Below, in pieces: positions 40,436-49,190 of a DNA stretch of 64,000 nt. The stretch comes from Sinorhizobium meliloti. Its GTDB lineage: Bacteria > Pseudomonadota > Alphaproteobacteria > Rhizobiales > Rhizobiaceae. The notes beneath the pieces were generated by a model, which worked only from the letters and a program-made list of their open reading frames with translations, searched no databases and was not told where the DNA came from. The DNA lies in assembly GCF_035610345.1 (NCBI RefSeq), contig NZ_CP141213.1, positions 1,426,001 through 1,490,000 on the forward strand, written 5' to 3'. The translations under genes were made by a program, and so were the position numbers. Positions within the stretch are counted from its first letter, which is position 1. Every line of letters starts with the position of its first letter.

Positions 40436-41851
40436 ATGAGATATCCCCGCGATCTCCTGGGCCATGGTCCGAACCCGCGCATCGCCTGGCCCGACGGCGC
40501 CCGGATCGCCGTGCAATTCGTGATCAATTACGAGGAGGGCGGAGAGAACTGCGTGCTTCATGGCGACGCGGCGTCGGAGGCCTTTCTCTCGGAAATCGTC
40601 GGCGCTCAGGCCTGGCCAGACCAGCGCCACTGGAACATGGAATCGATCTACGAATACGGCGCGCGCGCCGGTTTCTGGCGGCTGCACCGGTTGTTCACCG
40701 AAAAGGAGATACCGGCAACCGTCTACGGCGTCGCCACGGCTCTCAAGCGATCGCCCGCACAGGTGGCCGCCATGCAGGACGCCGGCTGGGAAATCGCTTC
40801 CCACGGCCTCAAATGGATCGAGCACAAGGATTTCGACGCGGAGCGCGAGCGCGCCGAGATTGCCGAGGCGATCCGCCTTCACACGATCGTAACCGGCGAA
40901 CGGCCCACCGGCTGGTATACCGGCCGCTGTTCCGTGAACACACTCGACCTCGTGACCGAGACCGGCGGCTTCGACTACGTCTCCGACGCATATGCGGACG
41001 ACCTGCCCTACTGGCACGAACATGCCGGCCGGCACCAGCTCGTCATCCCCTACACCCTCGACGCCAACGACATGCGTTTCGCAACGCCACAGGGCTTCAA
41101 CAGCGGCGACCAGTTCTTCAGCTATCTGAAGGACAGTTTCGACGTTCTCTATGCCGAGGGCGCTGCCGGCGCGCCGAAGATGTTGAGCATCGGCCTGCAC
41201 TGCCGGCTGGTCGGCCGGCCCGGCCGCGCCGCCGCGCTGGCGCGCTTCCTTGACTATGTGAAGAGCCACGAGAAGGTCTGGCTCGCCCGCCGCATCGACA
41301 TTGCCCGCTACTGGGCAGAAACCTATCCGTTCCAGCCGAATGAAAACCGACCGTCGCGATTGTCGAAAGATGACTTCATTGGTCGCTTCGGAGGGGTGTT
41401 CGAGCACTCGGACTGGATCGCCAGACGCGCCTTCGCAAGCGAACTCGGCCCCGCCAACGACACCGCGTCGGGACTGCACGCGGCGCTCTGCGCGGTCTTT
41501 CGCGAGGCAAGCGACGAGGAACGGCTAGCCGTCCTCACCGCCCACCCCGATCTTGCCGGCAAGCTCGCCCAGGCGAAGCGCCTGACCCAAAGCTCGACTT
41601 CGGAGCAGGCTTCGGCGGGTCTCGACGCGCTGACGGATCAGGAGCGCGAGCGCTTCACGGCCCTCAACCATGCCTATGTCGAGAAGTTCGGCTTTCCCTT
41701 CATAATGGCCGTCAAGGGGCGCAGCAAGGACGAGATACTTGCCGCCTTCGAGAACCGTATCGGCAACGATCGGGAGACCGAGTTCAACACCGCGTGCCGC
41801 CAGGTGGAGCGGATCGCGCTGTTGCGGCTGCGCGACACTTTGGCGGACTGA
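40436..41851 (+). CDS. puuE: Fused allantoinase (PuuE) and OHCU decarboxylase (UraD)
   Basis: A 471-residue fusion. Residues about 1-305 are PuuE, a polysaccharide-deacetylase-fold allantoinase (RIAVQFVINYEEGGE, EIASHGLKWI, MLSIGLHCRLVGRPGR). Residues about 310-471 are UraD (SKDDFIGRFGGVFEHSDWIA, LTAHPDLAGKLA, KFGFPFIMAVKGRSKDEIL), the OHCU decarboxylase. Two consecutive steps, OHCU to S-allantoin to allantoate, are thus on one chain. The start at 40436 has TCTGGAGGAG upstream. Both halves look complete. Confidence 0.94.
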   Translation: MRYPRDLLGHGPNPRIAWPDGARIAVQFVINYEEGGENCVLHGDAASEAFLSEIVGAQAWPDQRHWNMESIYEYGARAGFWRLHRLFTEKEIPATVYGVATALKRSPAQVAAMQDAGWEIASHGLKWIEHKDFDAERERAEIAEAIRLHTIVTGERPTGWYTGRCSVNTLDLVTETGGFDYVSDAYADDLPYWHEHAGRHQLVIPYTLDANDMRFATPQGFNSGDQFFSYLKDSFDVLYAEGAAGAPKMLSIGLHCRLVGRPGRAAALARFLDYVKSHEKVWLARRIDIARYWAETYPFQPNENRPSRLSKDDFIGRFGGVFEHSDWIARRAFASELGPANDTASGLHAALCAVFREASDEERLAVLTAHPDLAGKLAQAKRLTQSSTSEQASAGLDALTDQERERFTALNHAYVEKFGFPFIMAVKGRSKDEILAAFENRIGNDRETEFNTACRQVERIALLRLRDTLAD

Positions 41852-41860
41852 GGCGGCGCC

Positions 41861-42883
41861 ATGACGCGCGCCGCTGAAGTTCCCCCCGGCTTTGCGGGCG
41901 GGACGATCAACCTCGCTTCCGCGGGCCTCGGCGCCCGCGCGCTCTTTGCGACGGACGAATTCTTCGGCCCGGTGGAGCGCATGCTCAAGGACGAGCCGGC
42001 CGCGTTCCACCCCGGCGTTTACGACGATAACGGCAAATGGATGGACGGCTGGGAAACCCGCCGCCGCCGCGGTGCCGGCCACGACTACGCGGTCATCGCG
42101 CTCGCCGTGAAAGGGCGGATTGCCGGCTTCGACGTCGACACGTCGCACTTCACCGGCAATTATCCGAGCGCCTGCTCGATAGAAGCCTGTCATTCGGCGG
42201 AAGATCCGGACGAGGCGACCGAGTGGATCCAACTGCTGGCGGTCGCCGCCCTCGGACCGAATGCACATCACTTCTTCGCCGTGCACTCCGACGCGGTCTA
42301 CAGCCATGTCCGGTTGCGCATCCATCCGGATGGCGGTATCGCCCGGCTGCGGGTCTACGGCACTCCGGCCCTCGATCTCAAGGCTATGGCGAACGAGACG
42401 ATCGATCTCGCCTCCTGCCTTTCCGGGGGCCGGATCGTCGCCTTCTCCAACGGCCATTACGGCCACGAGCGCCTCATTGCGCCCGGCCAGGGTACGAATA
42501 TGGGCGATGGCTGGGAAACGCGCCGACGCCGCGAACCGGGCTACGACTGGATCATCGTCAAGCTTGCCGCACGCGGGCACGTCGATCGCATCGTCGTCGA
42601 CACGGCGTACTTCAAGGGCAACTACCCGGACGGTTGCTCGCTACAGGCGGCTGACCTCGCAGGCGTGGCTGCCGGGTGCGACGTGCTCGCCGCCTCCTCC
42701 GCGATGTTCTGGGAAGAGCTTCTGCCGCACCGGAAGCTTTCCGCCGACAGCATCCATGAGTATGGGGCAGATATGCTTGGACATGCCGGTCCGGTCACGC
42801 ATGTGCGCCTGAACATCTACCCGGATGGCGGCGTCAGCCGCCTACGCATTTACGGCCGGGTCGCCGAGGCGAGCATATCCTAG
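41861..42883 (+). CDS. alc: Allantoicase
   Basis: A 340-residue allantoicase built from two repeats, each with an NMGDGWETRRRR-type motif (WMDGWETRRRRGAGHDYAVI and NMGDGWETRRRREPGYDWII) and RIHPDGGIARLRVYG or NIYPDGGVSRLRIYG. It converts allantoate to ureidoglycolate and urea. It starts 9 bp after puuE-uraD and is cotranscribed. The next enzyme, ureidoglycolate lyase, is not in the window. Confidence 0.95.
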   Translation: MTRAAEVPPGFAGGTINLASAGLGARALFATDEFFGPVERMLKDEPAAFHPGVYDDNGKWMDGWETRRRRGAGHDYAVIALAVKGRIAGFDVDTSHFTGNYPSACSIEACHSAEDPDEATEWIQLLAVAALGPNAHHFFAVHSDAVYSHVRLRIHPDGGIARLRVYGTPALDLKAMANETIDLASCLSGGRIVAFSNGHYGHERLIAPGQGTNMGDGWETRRRREPGYDWIIVKLAARGHVDRIVVDTAYFKGNYPDGCSLQAADLAGVAAGCDVLAASSAMFWEELLPHRKLSADSIHEYGADMLGHAGPVTHVRLNIYPDGGVSRLRIYGRVAEASIS

Positions 42884-42942
42884 ATCAGAATGACATTAGG
42901 TCGAGTTGACCTAGAGTCGTGAGTGTGATCGATTCAATAGGT

Positions 42943-42994
42943 TAGAGCGGGACGTGGGCGGAAGACCGCGCACACTTTTCCTCATCCCGCTCTA
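42943..42994. repeat. Palindromic repeat with AGAGCGGGA arms
   Basis: TAGAGCGGGA and TCCCGCTCTA form the outer stem around a GC-rich inner hairpin (GGGCGGAAGACCGCGC). It covers the stop codon of the DUF2442 gene and lies between it and alc, which converge on it. A smaller hairpin (TAGGTC/GACCTA, 42897-42913) stands next to it. Both may stop transcription from either side. Confidence 0.6.
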
Positions 42995-43399
42995 GCCGCG
43001 GGCCGTTTTGCGCGGCCGCCCGCCCTTGGCACCATTAGCACGCGCGGCTGCTGCCTTCGCCGGCGATGTCACTTGCCCCGCCCGCCGCGCCATATAAGCC
43101 TTGGTGCCGAATATGCCGGCCAAAAGGCCCGGAATCGAAAGATCGACGTCCAAGGCCTCCCAATGCAGGCCATAACCTTGCCCAAGGATCTCGACTGCGG
43201 CGAGCTGATCGCTGCTCCCATCTTCCAGTCCCTGCGCCAGGCGTGGCGGAAAAGCGAACGTGCAGCCATTGGTCAACTCCACAACGATCCGGCCGCTTCG
43301 ATCGTCATAGCGCGCAGATGCAGCACGGGGCTCTGTTTCTCGCGCCATCCGGCCGCTCTCCAAAGCTGCGTCGATTTGGGTGTCCGTCAATTCAGCCAT
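42992..43399 (-). CDS. DUF2442 domain protein
   Basis: A 135-residue protein with a DUF2442 core: YDDRSGRIVVELTNGCTFAF, GLHWEALDVDLSIPGLLAG. The C-terminal tail is Ala/Lys/Arg rich (AAAARANGAKGGRPRKTARG) and may bind nucleic acid. The start at 43399 overlaps the DUF4160 gene by 8 nt. DUF2442 proteins often sit beside DUF4160 proteins in bacterial genomes. Function unknown; a toxin-antitoxin-like role is possible. Confidence 0.8.
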   Translation of the reverse strand: MAELTDTQIDAALESGRMARETEPRAASARYDDRSGRIVVELTNGCTFAFPPRLAQGLEDGSSDQLAAVEILGQGYGLHWEALDVDLSIPGLLAGIFGTKAYMARRAGQVTSPAKAAAARANGAKGGRPRKTARG

Positions 43400-43631
43400 G
43401 AATCGCCCTCCATCTGCCGAGGAATTGCTGTTGCCGTTCGTTGACGATCTGGACGGCCCGGCGCACATCGCTCCGCTTCATGCCATCAGCCCAAATCAAT
43501 TCCGGAACGCCATCCGGTCCGATCAGGTTGATCTTGACCTGCCCATCGCCAAAGACATGTACATGGGCCGGTTCATGATCGTCAGTAAAGATGACGACGC
43601 TCAGGCCGTTTGCGCGATAGATCGTGACCAT
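43392..43631 (-). CDS. DUF4160 domain protein
   Basis: A 79-residue DUF4160 protein with the family motif DDHEPAHVHVFGDGQVKINL (conserved EPxHxHV) and a basic C-terminal helix (RRAVQIVNERQQQFLGRW). It is the first gene of a two-gene unit with DUF2442, and a 22-bp palindrome begins 9 bp upstream of its start. Function unknown. The small size, overlap and operator resemble toxin-antitoxin modules. Confidence 0.82.
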   Translation of the reverse strand: MVTIYRANGLSVVIFTDDHEPAHVHVFGDGQVKINLIGPDGVPELIWADGMKRSDVRRAVQIVNERQQQFLGRWRAIHG

Positions 43632-43639
43632 ATACGCAC

Positions 43640-43661
43640 GTAACCTATCATGATGGGTTAC
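43640..43661. promoter_or_regulatory. 22-bp palindrome upstream of DUF4160-DUF2442
   Basis: GTAACCTATCATGATGGGTT followed by AC is a 22-bp inverted repeat with a single mismatched pair. It is centred 20 bp upstream of the DUF4160 start, where an autorepressor would act. Confidence 0.55.
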
Positions 43662-43800
43662 TCAAGTCCAACTTTGTCACGCGAGCGCCGCGAAGTATGT
43701 CTTAAAGTCCGGCAAGAACGCGAGAGGTTTGACGGCTTGTCAACGACCGTGGCGGCTTGGAGGGCCGCGCCGGTCGCGACCCTCCCCCAACCATGCTCCG

Positions 43801-45093
43801 TCACTCGGCGAAGAATGCGAAGCGGACGATGAACAGTGCCGCGACGAGCTGGGTCGCCGGGTGGATGACGTTCCACTTGCCGGTGCAGACCTTCAGGACG
43901 ACATAGCTTACGAAGCCGAAGGCGAGACCGTTGGCGATCGAATAGGTGAAGGGCATGGCGATGGCGGTCAGCGCCGCGGGTGCCGCCTCCGTCAGGTCGT
44001 CCCATTCGATCTCGGTGAGCTCGCGCATCATCAGGCCGGCAACGTAAAGCAGTGCCGGCGCGGTCGCATAGGACGGAACGGCGGCGGCAAGCGGCGAGAT
44101 GAAGAGCGCGGCGAGGAACAGCACCGAGATCGTCAACGCCGTTAGACCGGTGCGCCCGCCCGCCTGCACGCCCGAGGCGCTTTCAACATAGGCGGTCGTG
44201 CTGCTGGTGCCCATCAGCGAGCCGGCGACGATGGCCGAGCTGTCGGCGAGCAATGCACGCCCGAGACGGCTGGGCTTGCCCTCTTCCACCAATTTCGCGC
44301 GCTTGGCGACACCGATCAGCGTGCCGGTCGCGTCGAAGACCTCGACGAGCACGAAGACGAGAATGACGTGGACGAGACCGCCATGCAGGGCGCCCATGAT
44401 GTCGAGCTGGAGGAAGGTCGGCGCAATGCTCGGGGGCGCAGAGACGATGCCCTGGAATTCCGATACGCCGAGGAACATCGACAGGACCGTTACCACCAGG
44501 ATGCCGATGAGGATGGATCCGCGGACATTGAGCGCGTCGAGAACGGCGATGACGAAGAAGCCGAGGATCGCGAGCAGCGGTCCCGTCTGCTTGAGATCGC
44601 CGAGGCCGACCAGCGTCGCCGGATTGTCGACGACGATGCCGGCGTTTTTCAGGGCAATGATGCCCAGGAACAGGCCGATACCGGTCGCGATCGCGCTGCG
44701 CAGCGAATGCGGTATGCCCGCAATCAGCCAGCTTCGGACCCCCGTGACCGTCAGGAGCAGGAAAATGATGCCGGAGATGAAGACGGCGCCGAGTGCCTGC
44801 TGCCAGGTGAAGCCGAGCGCGGCGACGACCGTGAAGGCGAAAAATGCGTTGAGGCCCATGCCCGGCGCCATGCCGATCGGCCAATTGGCAACGAGAGCCA
44901 TGACGGCGGAGCCGAGAGCGGCCGCAAGACAGGTCGCGACGAAGATCGCGTTGCGGTCCATGCCCGTGGTCGACAGGATGTCAGGATTGACGAAGATGAT
45001 GTAGGACATCGTAAGGAACGTGGTAACGCCGGCGATCACTTCCGTGCGGACGGTCGTGCCGTGCTCCTTAAGCTTGAAAAGTCGTTCAAACAT
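43801..45093 (-). CDS. AzgA-type purine permease (NCS2 superfamily)
   Basis: A 430-residue inner-membrane transporter with about 12-13 predicted helices. The family motifs are GMAPGMGLNAFFAFTVV near the N-terminus and SSTTAYVESASGVQAGGRTG in the middle. AzgA proteins import adenine, guanine or hypoxanthine with protons. The start at 45093 is set by AAGGGAGGAAAA directly upstream. The position amid purine deaminase genes supports this role. Confidence 0.92.
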   Translation of the reverse strand: MFERLFKLKEHGTTVRTEVIAGVTTFLTMSYIIFVNPDILSTTGMDRNAIFVATCLAAALGSAVMALVANWPIGMAPGMGLNAFFAFTVVAALGFTWQQALGAVFISGIIFLLLTVTGVRSWLIAGIPHSLRSAIATGIGLFLGIIALKNAGIVVDNPATLVGLGDLKQTGPLLAILGFFVIAVLDALNVRGSILIGILVVTVLSMFLGVSEFQGIVSAPPSIAPTFLQLDIMGALHGGLVHVILVFVLVEVFDATGTLIGVAKRAKLVEEGKPSRLGRALLADSSAIVAGSLMGTSSTTAYVESASGVQAGGRTGLTALTISVLFLAALFISPLAAAVPSYATAPALLYVAGLMMRELTEIEWDDLTEAAPAALTAIAMPFTYSIANGLAFGFVSYVVLKVCTGKWNVIHPATQLVAALFIVRFAFFAE

Positions 45094-45311
45094 TTTTCCT
45101 CCCTTGGCAGACGTCATCTCGACGCAGCCGAACGACAGAGACCGGGTGTGTTGCTCCTCCAAGAGCCGGCCATTGCAAGTTGATCGCGCCCCGATATTTA
45201 TTCAGGGGGTATGATCCAGGCCGTGCGGCCTCGCCGGATGGGACGCCATCGCAAGCACCCGATTGTGCGTTTTCGCGCGCATGATCGCTAGCCACCGATT
45301 TCGACGCCGGG

Positions 45312-45333
45312 AGCGAAAGACTTTCAAGTTTTC
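45312..45333. promoter_or_regulatory. Shared purine-locus motif upstream of the permease
   Basis: GCGAAAGACTTTCAAGTTTT, then CG, contains an inverted CGAAA/TTTCG pair and the core GACTTTCAA(A/G)TTTT also found at 40350-40363. It lies about 220 bp upstream of the permease start in a 277-bp gap. Confidence 0.4.
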
Positions 45334-45370
45334 GAGGGCATTCCGGGCGCTCCTGCGGGCATCGGCAACG

Positions 45371-46081
45371 TTAGATCCGGGTATCGGACGCGGTCCAGGC
45401 GCCGTCTTCGGCCCGGACGAGCATCGGCGTCGCGAAGACGCCTACGGTCCGCTCCGGCCATTGCGGAGAGAGGTCGGCGAGCGGCTTGCGCCACCGGTCC
45501 GACTGCAACATGGCGGCAGCGATCGCGACCGGCTCGATGCCGCAGGCCCCCATCAGCGACAGGCCGGCAAGTATCGAGGCCCCGCTCGATATCACATCGT
45601 CGATCAGGGCGACTCGCCGGCCCCTCAAAAGCGGCAGCATGCGGGGATCGACGTAGAGTCGCTTCTTCTGGCCCGGTGTCGTGATGGACGACAAGGGAAC
45701 GGATAGATCGTCGACGTACCAGAATTTTCGCGAGGTTCCGAGCGGCACATAGAGCTTGTGGCCGAGCTTGCGGGCAACGGCTGCGGCAAGCGTCAGGCCG
45801 AGTGTCGGAAGACCCGCGACGATTTCCGGTCGGAAGGGCGCCAGTCGGGCGGCCAGTTCCTCCGCGAGCGTGTCCTCCACCTCGAAGCTCGCCTGATTGA
45901 TGATCAGCGAGGCCAGCGCATGCTTGCCGTCCGAAAGCGGCCGGATCGGCAGGAGGATCTGGCGTCCGTCCGCGAGAGTGGCCGGAAAAGAGGCGCGGAA
46001 GCCGTCGTGCCCGACAAAGCTACCGGGTGGAAAGACCTCCTGCCAGTAATCGTGCGGCTCGATCGCCTTCGTTTCCGTCAT
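45371..46081 (-). CDS. Phosphoribosyltransferase family protein
   Basis: A 236-residue type I phosphoribosyltransferase fold. The PRPP-binding loop is VALIDDVISSGASIL (acidic pair DD then SSGAS), and an upstream segment, EIVAGLPTLGLTLAAAVARK, is the usual PPi loop. It may recycle imported purine bases to nucleotides; the base specificity is not clear. It is on the same strand as the permease gene, 277 bp upstream, and divergent from the M20 hydrolase gene. Confidence 0.85.
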   Translation of the reverse strand: MTETKAIEPHDYWQEVFPPGSFVGHDGFRASFPATLADGRQILLPIRPLSDGKHALASLIINQASFEVEDTLAEELAARLAPFRPEIVAGLPTLGLTLAAAVARKLGHKLYVPLGTSRKFWYVDDLSVPLSSITTPGQKKRLYVDPRMLPLLRGRRVALIDDVISSGASILAGLSLMGACGIEPVAIAAAMLQSDRWRKPLADLSPQWPERTVGVFATPMLVRAEDGAWTASDTRI

Positions 46082-46232
46082 GCCAAGCGTCCGTTCGGGT
46101 GAGTAAAAGGTTCTGATCCCAGAGTTTTTCGTCTATACCCATTGCCGCTTCGATCAAACCGAAAGGGCACACCCGAGCGCCAAAAGCTGGGGAATTCAGG
46201 CCCTTTCCAGACTGCTCAAGGAATGCCTGCCG

Positions 46233-47402
46233 ATGCGCGTGCCCCCCGGGATTGTCGACGATCTCACCTTTCTCACGACCTTTCGCCGCGACCTGCACGC
46301 TTATCCCGAACTCGGTTTCGAGGAAGAGCGGACGAGCGACCTCGTAGCGAAGCTCCTCGATGAAGCAGGCCTCAAGGTCCACCGGGGGCTCGGCAAGACA
46401 GGCGTCGTGGGCACGCTGCAGGTCGGCAACGGCACGCGCGCGATCGGCCTGCGCGCCGACATGGATGCGCTCGCCATGCCGGAACTCGCCGATCGGCCCT
46501 ACAAATCCAAGATAACGGGAAAGATGCATGCCTGCGGCCATGACGGCCATACGACGATGCTGCTCGGCGCTGCGCGCCACCTTGCGGCGACGCGTGACTT
46601 CTCGGGAACGGTCCATTTCATCTTCCAGCCTGCCGAGGAAGGCCGCGGCGGCGCCAGGCGCATGGTGGAGGACGGGCTGTTCGACCTTTTCCCTTGCGAC
46701 GCGGTCTATGGATTGCACAACATGCCGGGCCTTGCAGTGGACGAGATGGCCGTCGTGGCGGGGCCGCAGCTTGCCTCGTCCGACAGCTGGCGCCTCACCT
46801 TCCGCGGCGTCGGCACGCACGGCGCCAAGCCGCATCTCGGCCGCGATCCGATCACGGCGGCAGGGACGTTTCTTGCTTCCCTGCAAACTGTGGTCGGCCG
46901 GGTGGTCGACCCGCTGCAGCCGGCGGTCGTCAGCGCCTGCGCGCTGCAAGCAGGCGATCCGAAAGCCCTGAACGTCATTCCGGATACGGTCGAGATCGGC
47001 GGCACGGCGCGTGCCTATACGCCGCATGTGCGCGACCAGCTGCAAGAAGAGATCGGCCGGTTGGCGCAGGGGACCGCGGCGATGTACGGCATCGAGGCCG
47101 ATTATCGTTTCGAGCGGCGTATTCCCCCGGTCGTCAACGATCCGGACGCGACGGCACGCGCACTTTCGGCCGCCCGGTCCGTCTTCGGCGAGAAGGCGCT
47201 GACCAGCTTCCCGCCCTCGACCGCCGGGGACGACTTCGCCTTTTTTGCGCTGGAGGCGCCCGGCTGCTATGTCTGGCTCGGCAATGGCCCCGCCGTCGAC
47301 GGCGCGCTGCACCATAACAGCGCCTACGACTTCAACGACGCGGCGATCGGTCCCGGCGCGGCCTTCTGGACCGCGCTGGTGGAACAGGAGCTCGAGGCCT
47401 GA
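46233..47402 (+). CDS. M20 family amidohydrolase (hippurate hydrolase-like)
   Basis: A 389-residue M20D metallohydrolase. Metal ligands lie in HACGHDGHTTMLLGAA; the catalytic Glu and neighbour Glu are in PAEEGRGGARRM, and the last His is in LHHNSAYDFND. It splits N-acyl amino acids or similar amides in the cytosol. AAGGAA precedes ATG at 46233. The setting amid purine genes suggests a purine-linked amide, but allantoate is already handled by the allantoicase. Substrate unknown. Confidence 0.88.
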   Translation: MRVPPGIVDDLTFLTTFRRDLHAYPELGFEEERTSDLVAKLLDEAGLKVHRGLGKTGVVGTLQVGNGTRAIGLRADMDALAMPELADRPYKSKITGKMHACGHDGHTTMLLGAARHLAATRDFSGTVHFIFQPAEEGRGGARRMVEDGLFDLFPCDAVYGLHNMPGLAVDEMAVVAGPQLASSDSWRLTFRGVGTHGAKPHLGRDPITAAGTFLASLQTVVGRVVDPLQPAVVSACALQAGDPKALNVIPDTVEIGGTARAYTPHVRDQLQEEIGRLAQGTAAMYGIEADYRFERRIPPVVNDPDATARALSAARSVFGEKALTSFPPSTAGDDFAFFALEAPGCYVWLGNGPAVDGALHHNSAYDFNDAAIGPGAAFWTALVEQELEA

Positions 47403-47408
47403 AGAGCG

Positions 47409-49190
47409 TCAGAACGTCTCCAGGACCGGGCTTTCCAGCAGCTTGCCGGTCGCTACGTCGGCAATGCCGCGATCCGTCTGGTGCGGCCCGGCATTGCAGG
47501 CGAGCGTCGCCCCGAAGCAGGCCTTGAACACGAGATAGGGAGGCTGCCACTCCACGATCCCACCGGCAGCCTCGCGAATGGCCGCGAACCCTGCTGCGAC
47601 TTCGGCCAGCGACGTATCCGAAACAAGCCCGCAAAGCGGCAGAGGCAGCAGCGCCTCGACCTTGCCTTCGGCAGCGACCGCCATCCCGCCGCCGGCTTCA
47701 ATCACCGCATTGGCCGCAACCATCATGTCGCGGGGGTTGCCGCCGAAGACCGTCAGATTGTGGCTGTCGTGCGAAACGGTCGTCGCAAAGGCGCCGCGCC
47801 ACTCGCCCCAGCCTTCAAGCAAACCGACCCGCGGACGGCTGTCGGCGCGGCCATGCCGATGGGCGACAGCGATCAGCGTCGTACCCTTCGGCGGCACCAG
47901 ATATCCGCCCGAAACCTCGGCTCTCGTCTCGCCCCATCGGGTGAAGCGCGGCCGGTCGATCGTCACGACGCGGGCCGTGCTGCCAGTGGCAGCGATGCGA
48001 AAGTCGTCCACTGTCAGCGGTTCGATCTTCATCGTGTTGCGCAAGGGCGAGACATCGGCCGCGGCGGGCGCCTGAAGCATCCCACCGCCGCTCGCCACCA
48101 GCCTGCCGTTCGCCAGCACATGCCGCGCACGGAAATCGCGAATGTTCTCGAAGAGCACGATGTCGGCACGGCGACCGGGAGCGATCAGGCCGAGATCGGC
48201 CCTTCCGAGCCGCCGGGCGGCATTGAGGGTTGCCGCCTGCAGCGCCCACTCGGCCTTGAGCCCGTAGCGCACGAGGCGGCGGACCACGTCGTCGAGGCCG
48301 CCGTCGCGGTGAAGATCGTCCGGGAACACGTCGTCGGTACAAAGTGTGACCGTCTGCGGCAGATGCCCGAAAGCACCGAGCGCTGTCACGAACTCGGGAA
48401 GAAGGTGATCGTGCGAGCCGCGCAGCTCGATGGTCAGTCCCGCGCGGAGCTTCGCTATCAGGTCGTCGCCGGAGACGAGTTCGTGATCGGAGCTGACGCC
48501 GGCCGTCACGAAGGCCTGCAGACCGGCTCCCGCCAGGCCGCGCGCATGCCCGTTGACCTGTTTGCCCGCCTTCAGCCCCGCCTCGACGATCGCAGTCATG
48601 CGCGGATCGCCGTCGATGACGCCGCGCATGTTCATGACCTCAGCAATCCCGCCGATCTCCGGCCAGGACAGCATTTCCGCGACGGCATCGGCGTCGAAAT
48701 CCGCGCCGGCGACCTCCAGACCGGGAGCGGAGGGCACGCAGGACGGCGCCAGCACCACGGCGCGCAAGGGCAGACCGCCCATTGCGTCGACAGCCCAGCG
48801 CACGCCGGCAAGTCCGCTCACATTTCCCAGTTCGTGCGGGTCCCAGACGACTGTGGTCACGCCGCGCGGCACCACGGCGGCGGCGTAGACCGCGGGCGTC
48901 ACCATCGAGCTTTCGACATGCATATGCGTGTCGATAAGGCCGGGCGAAAGGTAGGCTCCCGCCGCATCGATGACCGTGTCCGCGTCGCTGCGCGACCCGG
49001 GTGCATGGAGGCTCGCGATGAGCGCGCCGACGATCCCGACATCCGCTGCCCGGCATTCGCCCGTCACGACATCCACGACCGTGCCGCCGGCCACGAGCAC
49101 GTCGAAGGGCGCATCTCCGCGTGCGGCGGCAACTGCGCGCGCCCTCAAGCCGGCGTCATCGAGATCGGCGGGTTGCTGCAGGTCCTTCAT
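47409..49190 (-). CDS. ade: Adenine deaminase
   Basis: A 593-residue adenine deaminase (Ade family) that converts adenine to hypoxanthine. The amidohydrolase domain has PGLIDTHMHVESSMVTP, WDPHELGNVSG, VNGHARGLAG and CTDDVFPDDL. The C-terminal domain (about 400-593) has TTVSHDSHNLTVFGGNPRDM. Its ATG overlaps the nucleoside hydrolase stop by 4 nt, so it is the last gene of the LacI-ABC operon. The product feeds XdhAB. Confidence 0.95.
   Translation of the reverse strand: MKDLQQPADLDDAGLRARAVAAARGDAPFDVLVAGGTVVDVVTGECRAADVGIVGALIASLHAPGSRSDADTVIDAAGAYLSPGLIDTHMHVESSMVTPAVYAAAVVPRGVTTVVWDPHELGNVSGLAGVRWAVDAMGGLPLRAVVLAPSCVPSAPGLEVAGADFDADAVAEMLSWPEIGGIAEVMNMRGVIDGDPRMTAIVEAGLKAGKQVNGHARGLAGAGLQAFVTAGVSSDHELVSGDDLIAKLRAGLTIELRGSHDHLLPEFVTALGAFGHLPQTVTLCTDDVFPDDLHRDGGLDDVVRRLVRYGLKAEWALQAATLNAARRLGRADLGLIAPGRRADIVLFENIRDFRARHVLANGRLVASGGGMLQAPAAADVSPLRNTMKIEPLTVDDFRIAATGSTARVVTIDRPRFTRWGETRAEVSGGYLVPPKGTTLIAVAHRHGRADSRPRVGLLEGWGEWRGAFATTVSHDSHNLTVFGGNPRDMMVAANAVIEAGGGMAVAAEGKVEALLPLPLCGLVSDTSLAEVAAGFAAIREAAGGIVEWQPPYLVFKACFGATLACNAGPHQTDRGIADVATGKLLESPVLETF

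Noticed and set aside
45094..45370. Purine riboswitch upstream of the purine permease
   Set aside because: The gap lacks the paired loops and conserved core of purine aptamers; only the shared DNA motif at 45312 is notable.
46233..47402. Allantoate amidohydrolase
   Set aside because: It belongs to the M20D hippurate-hydrolase type, and a separate complete allantoicase already handles allantoate.
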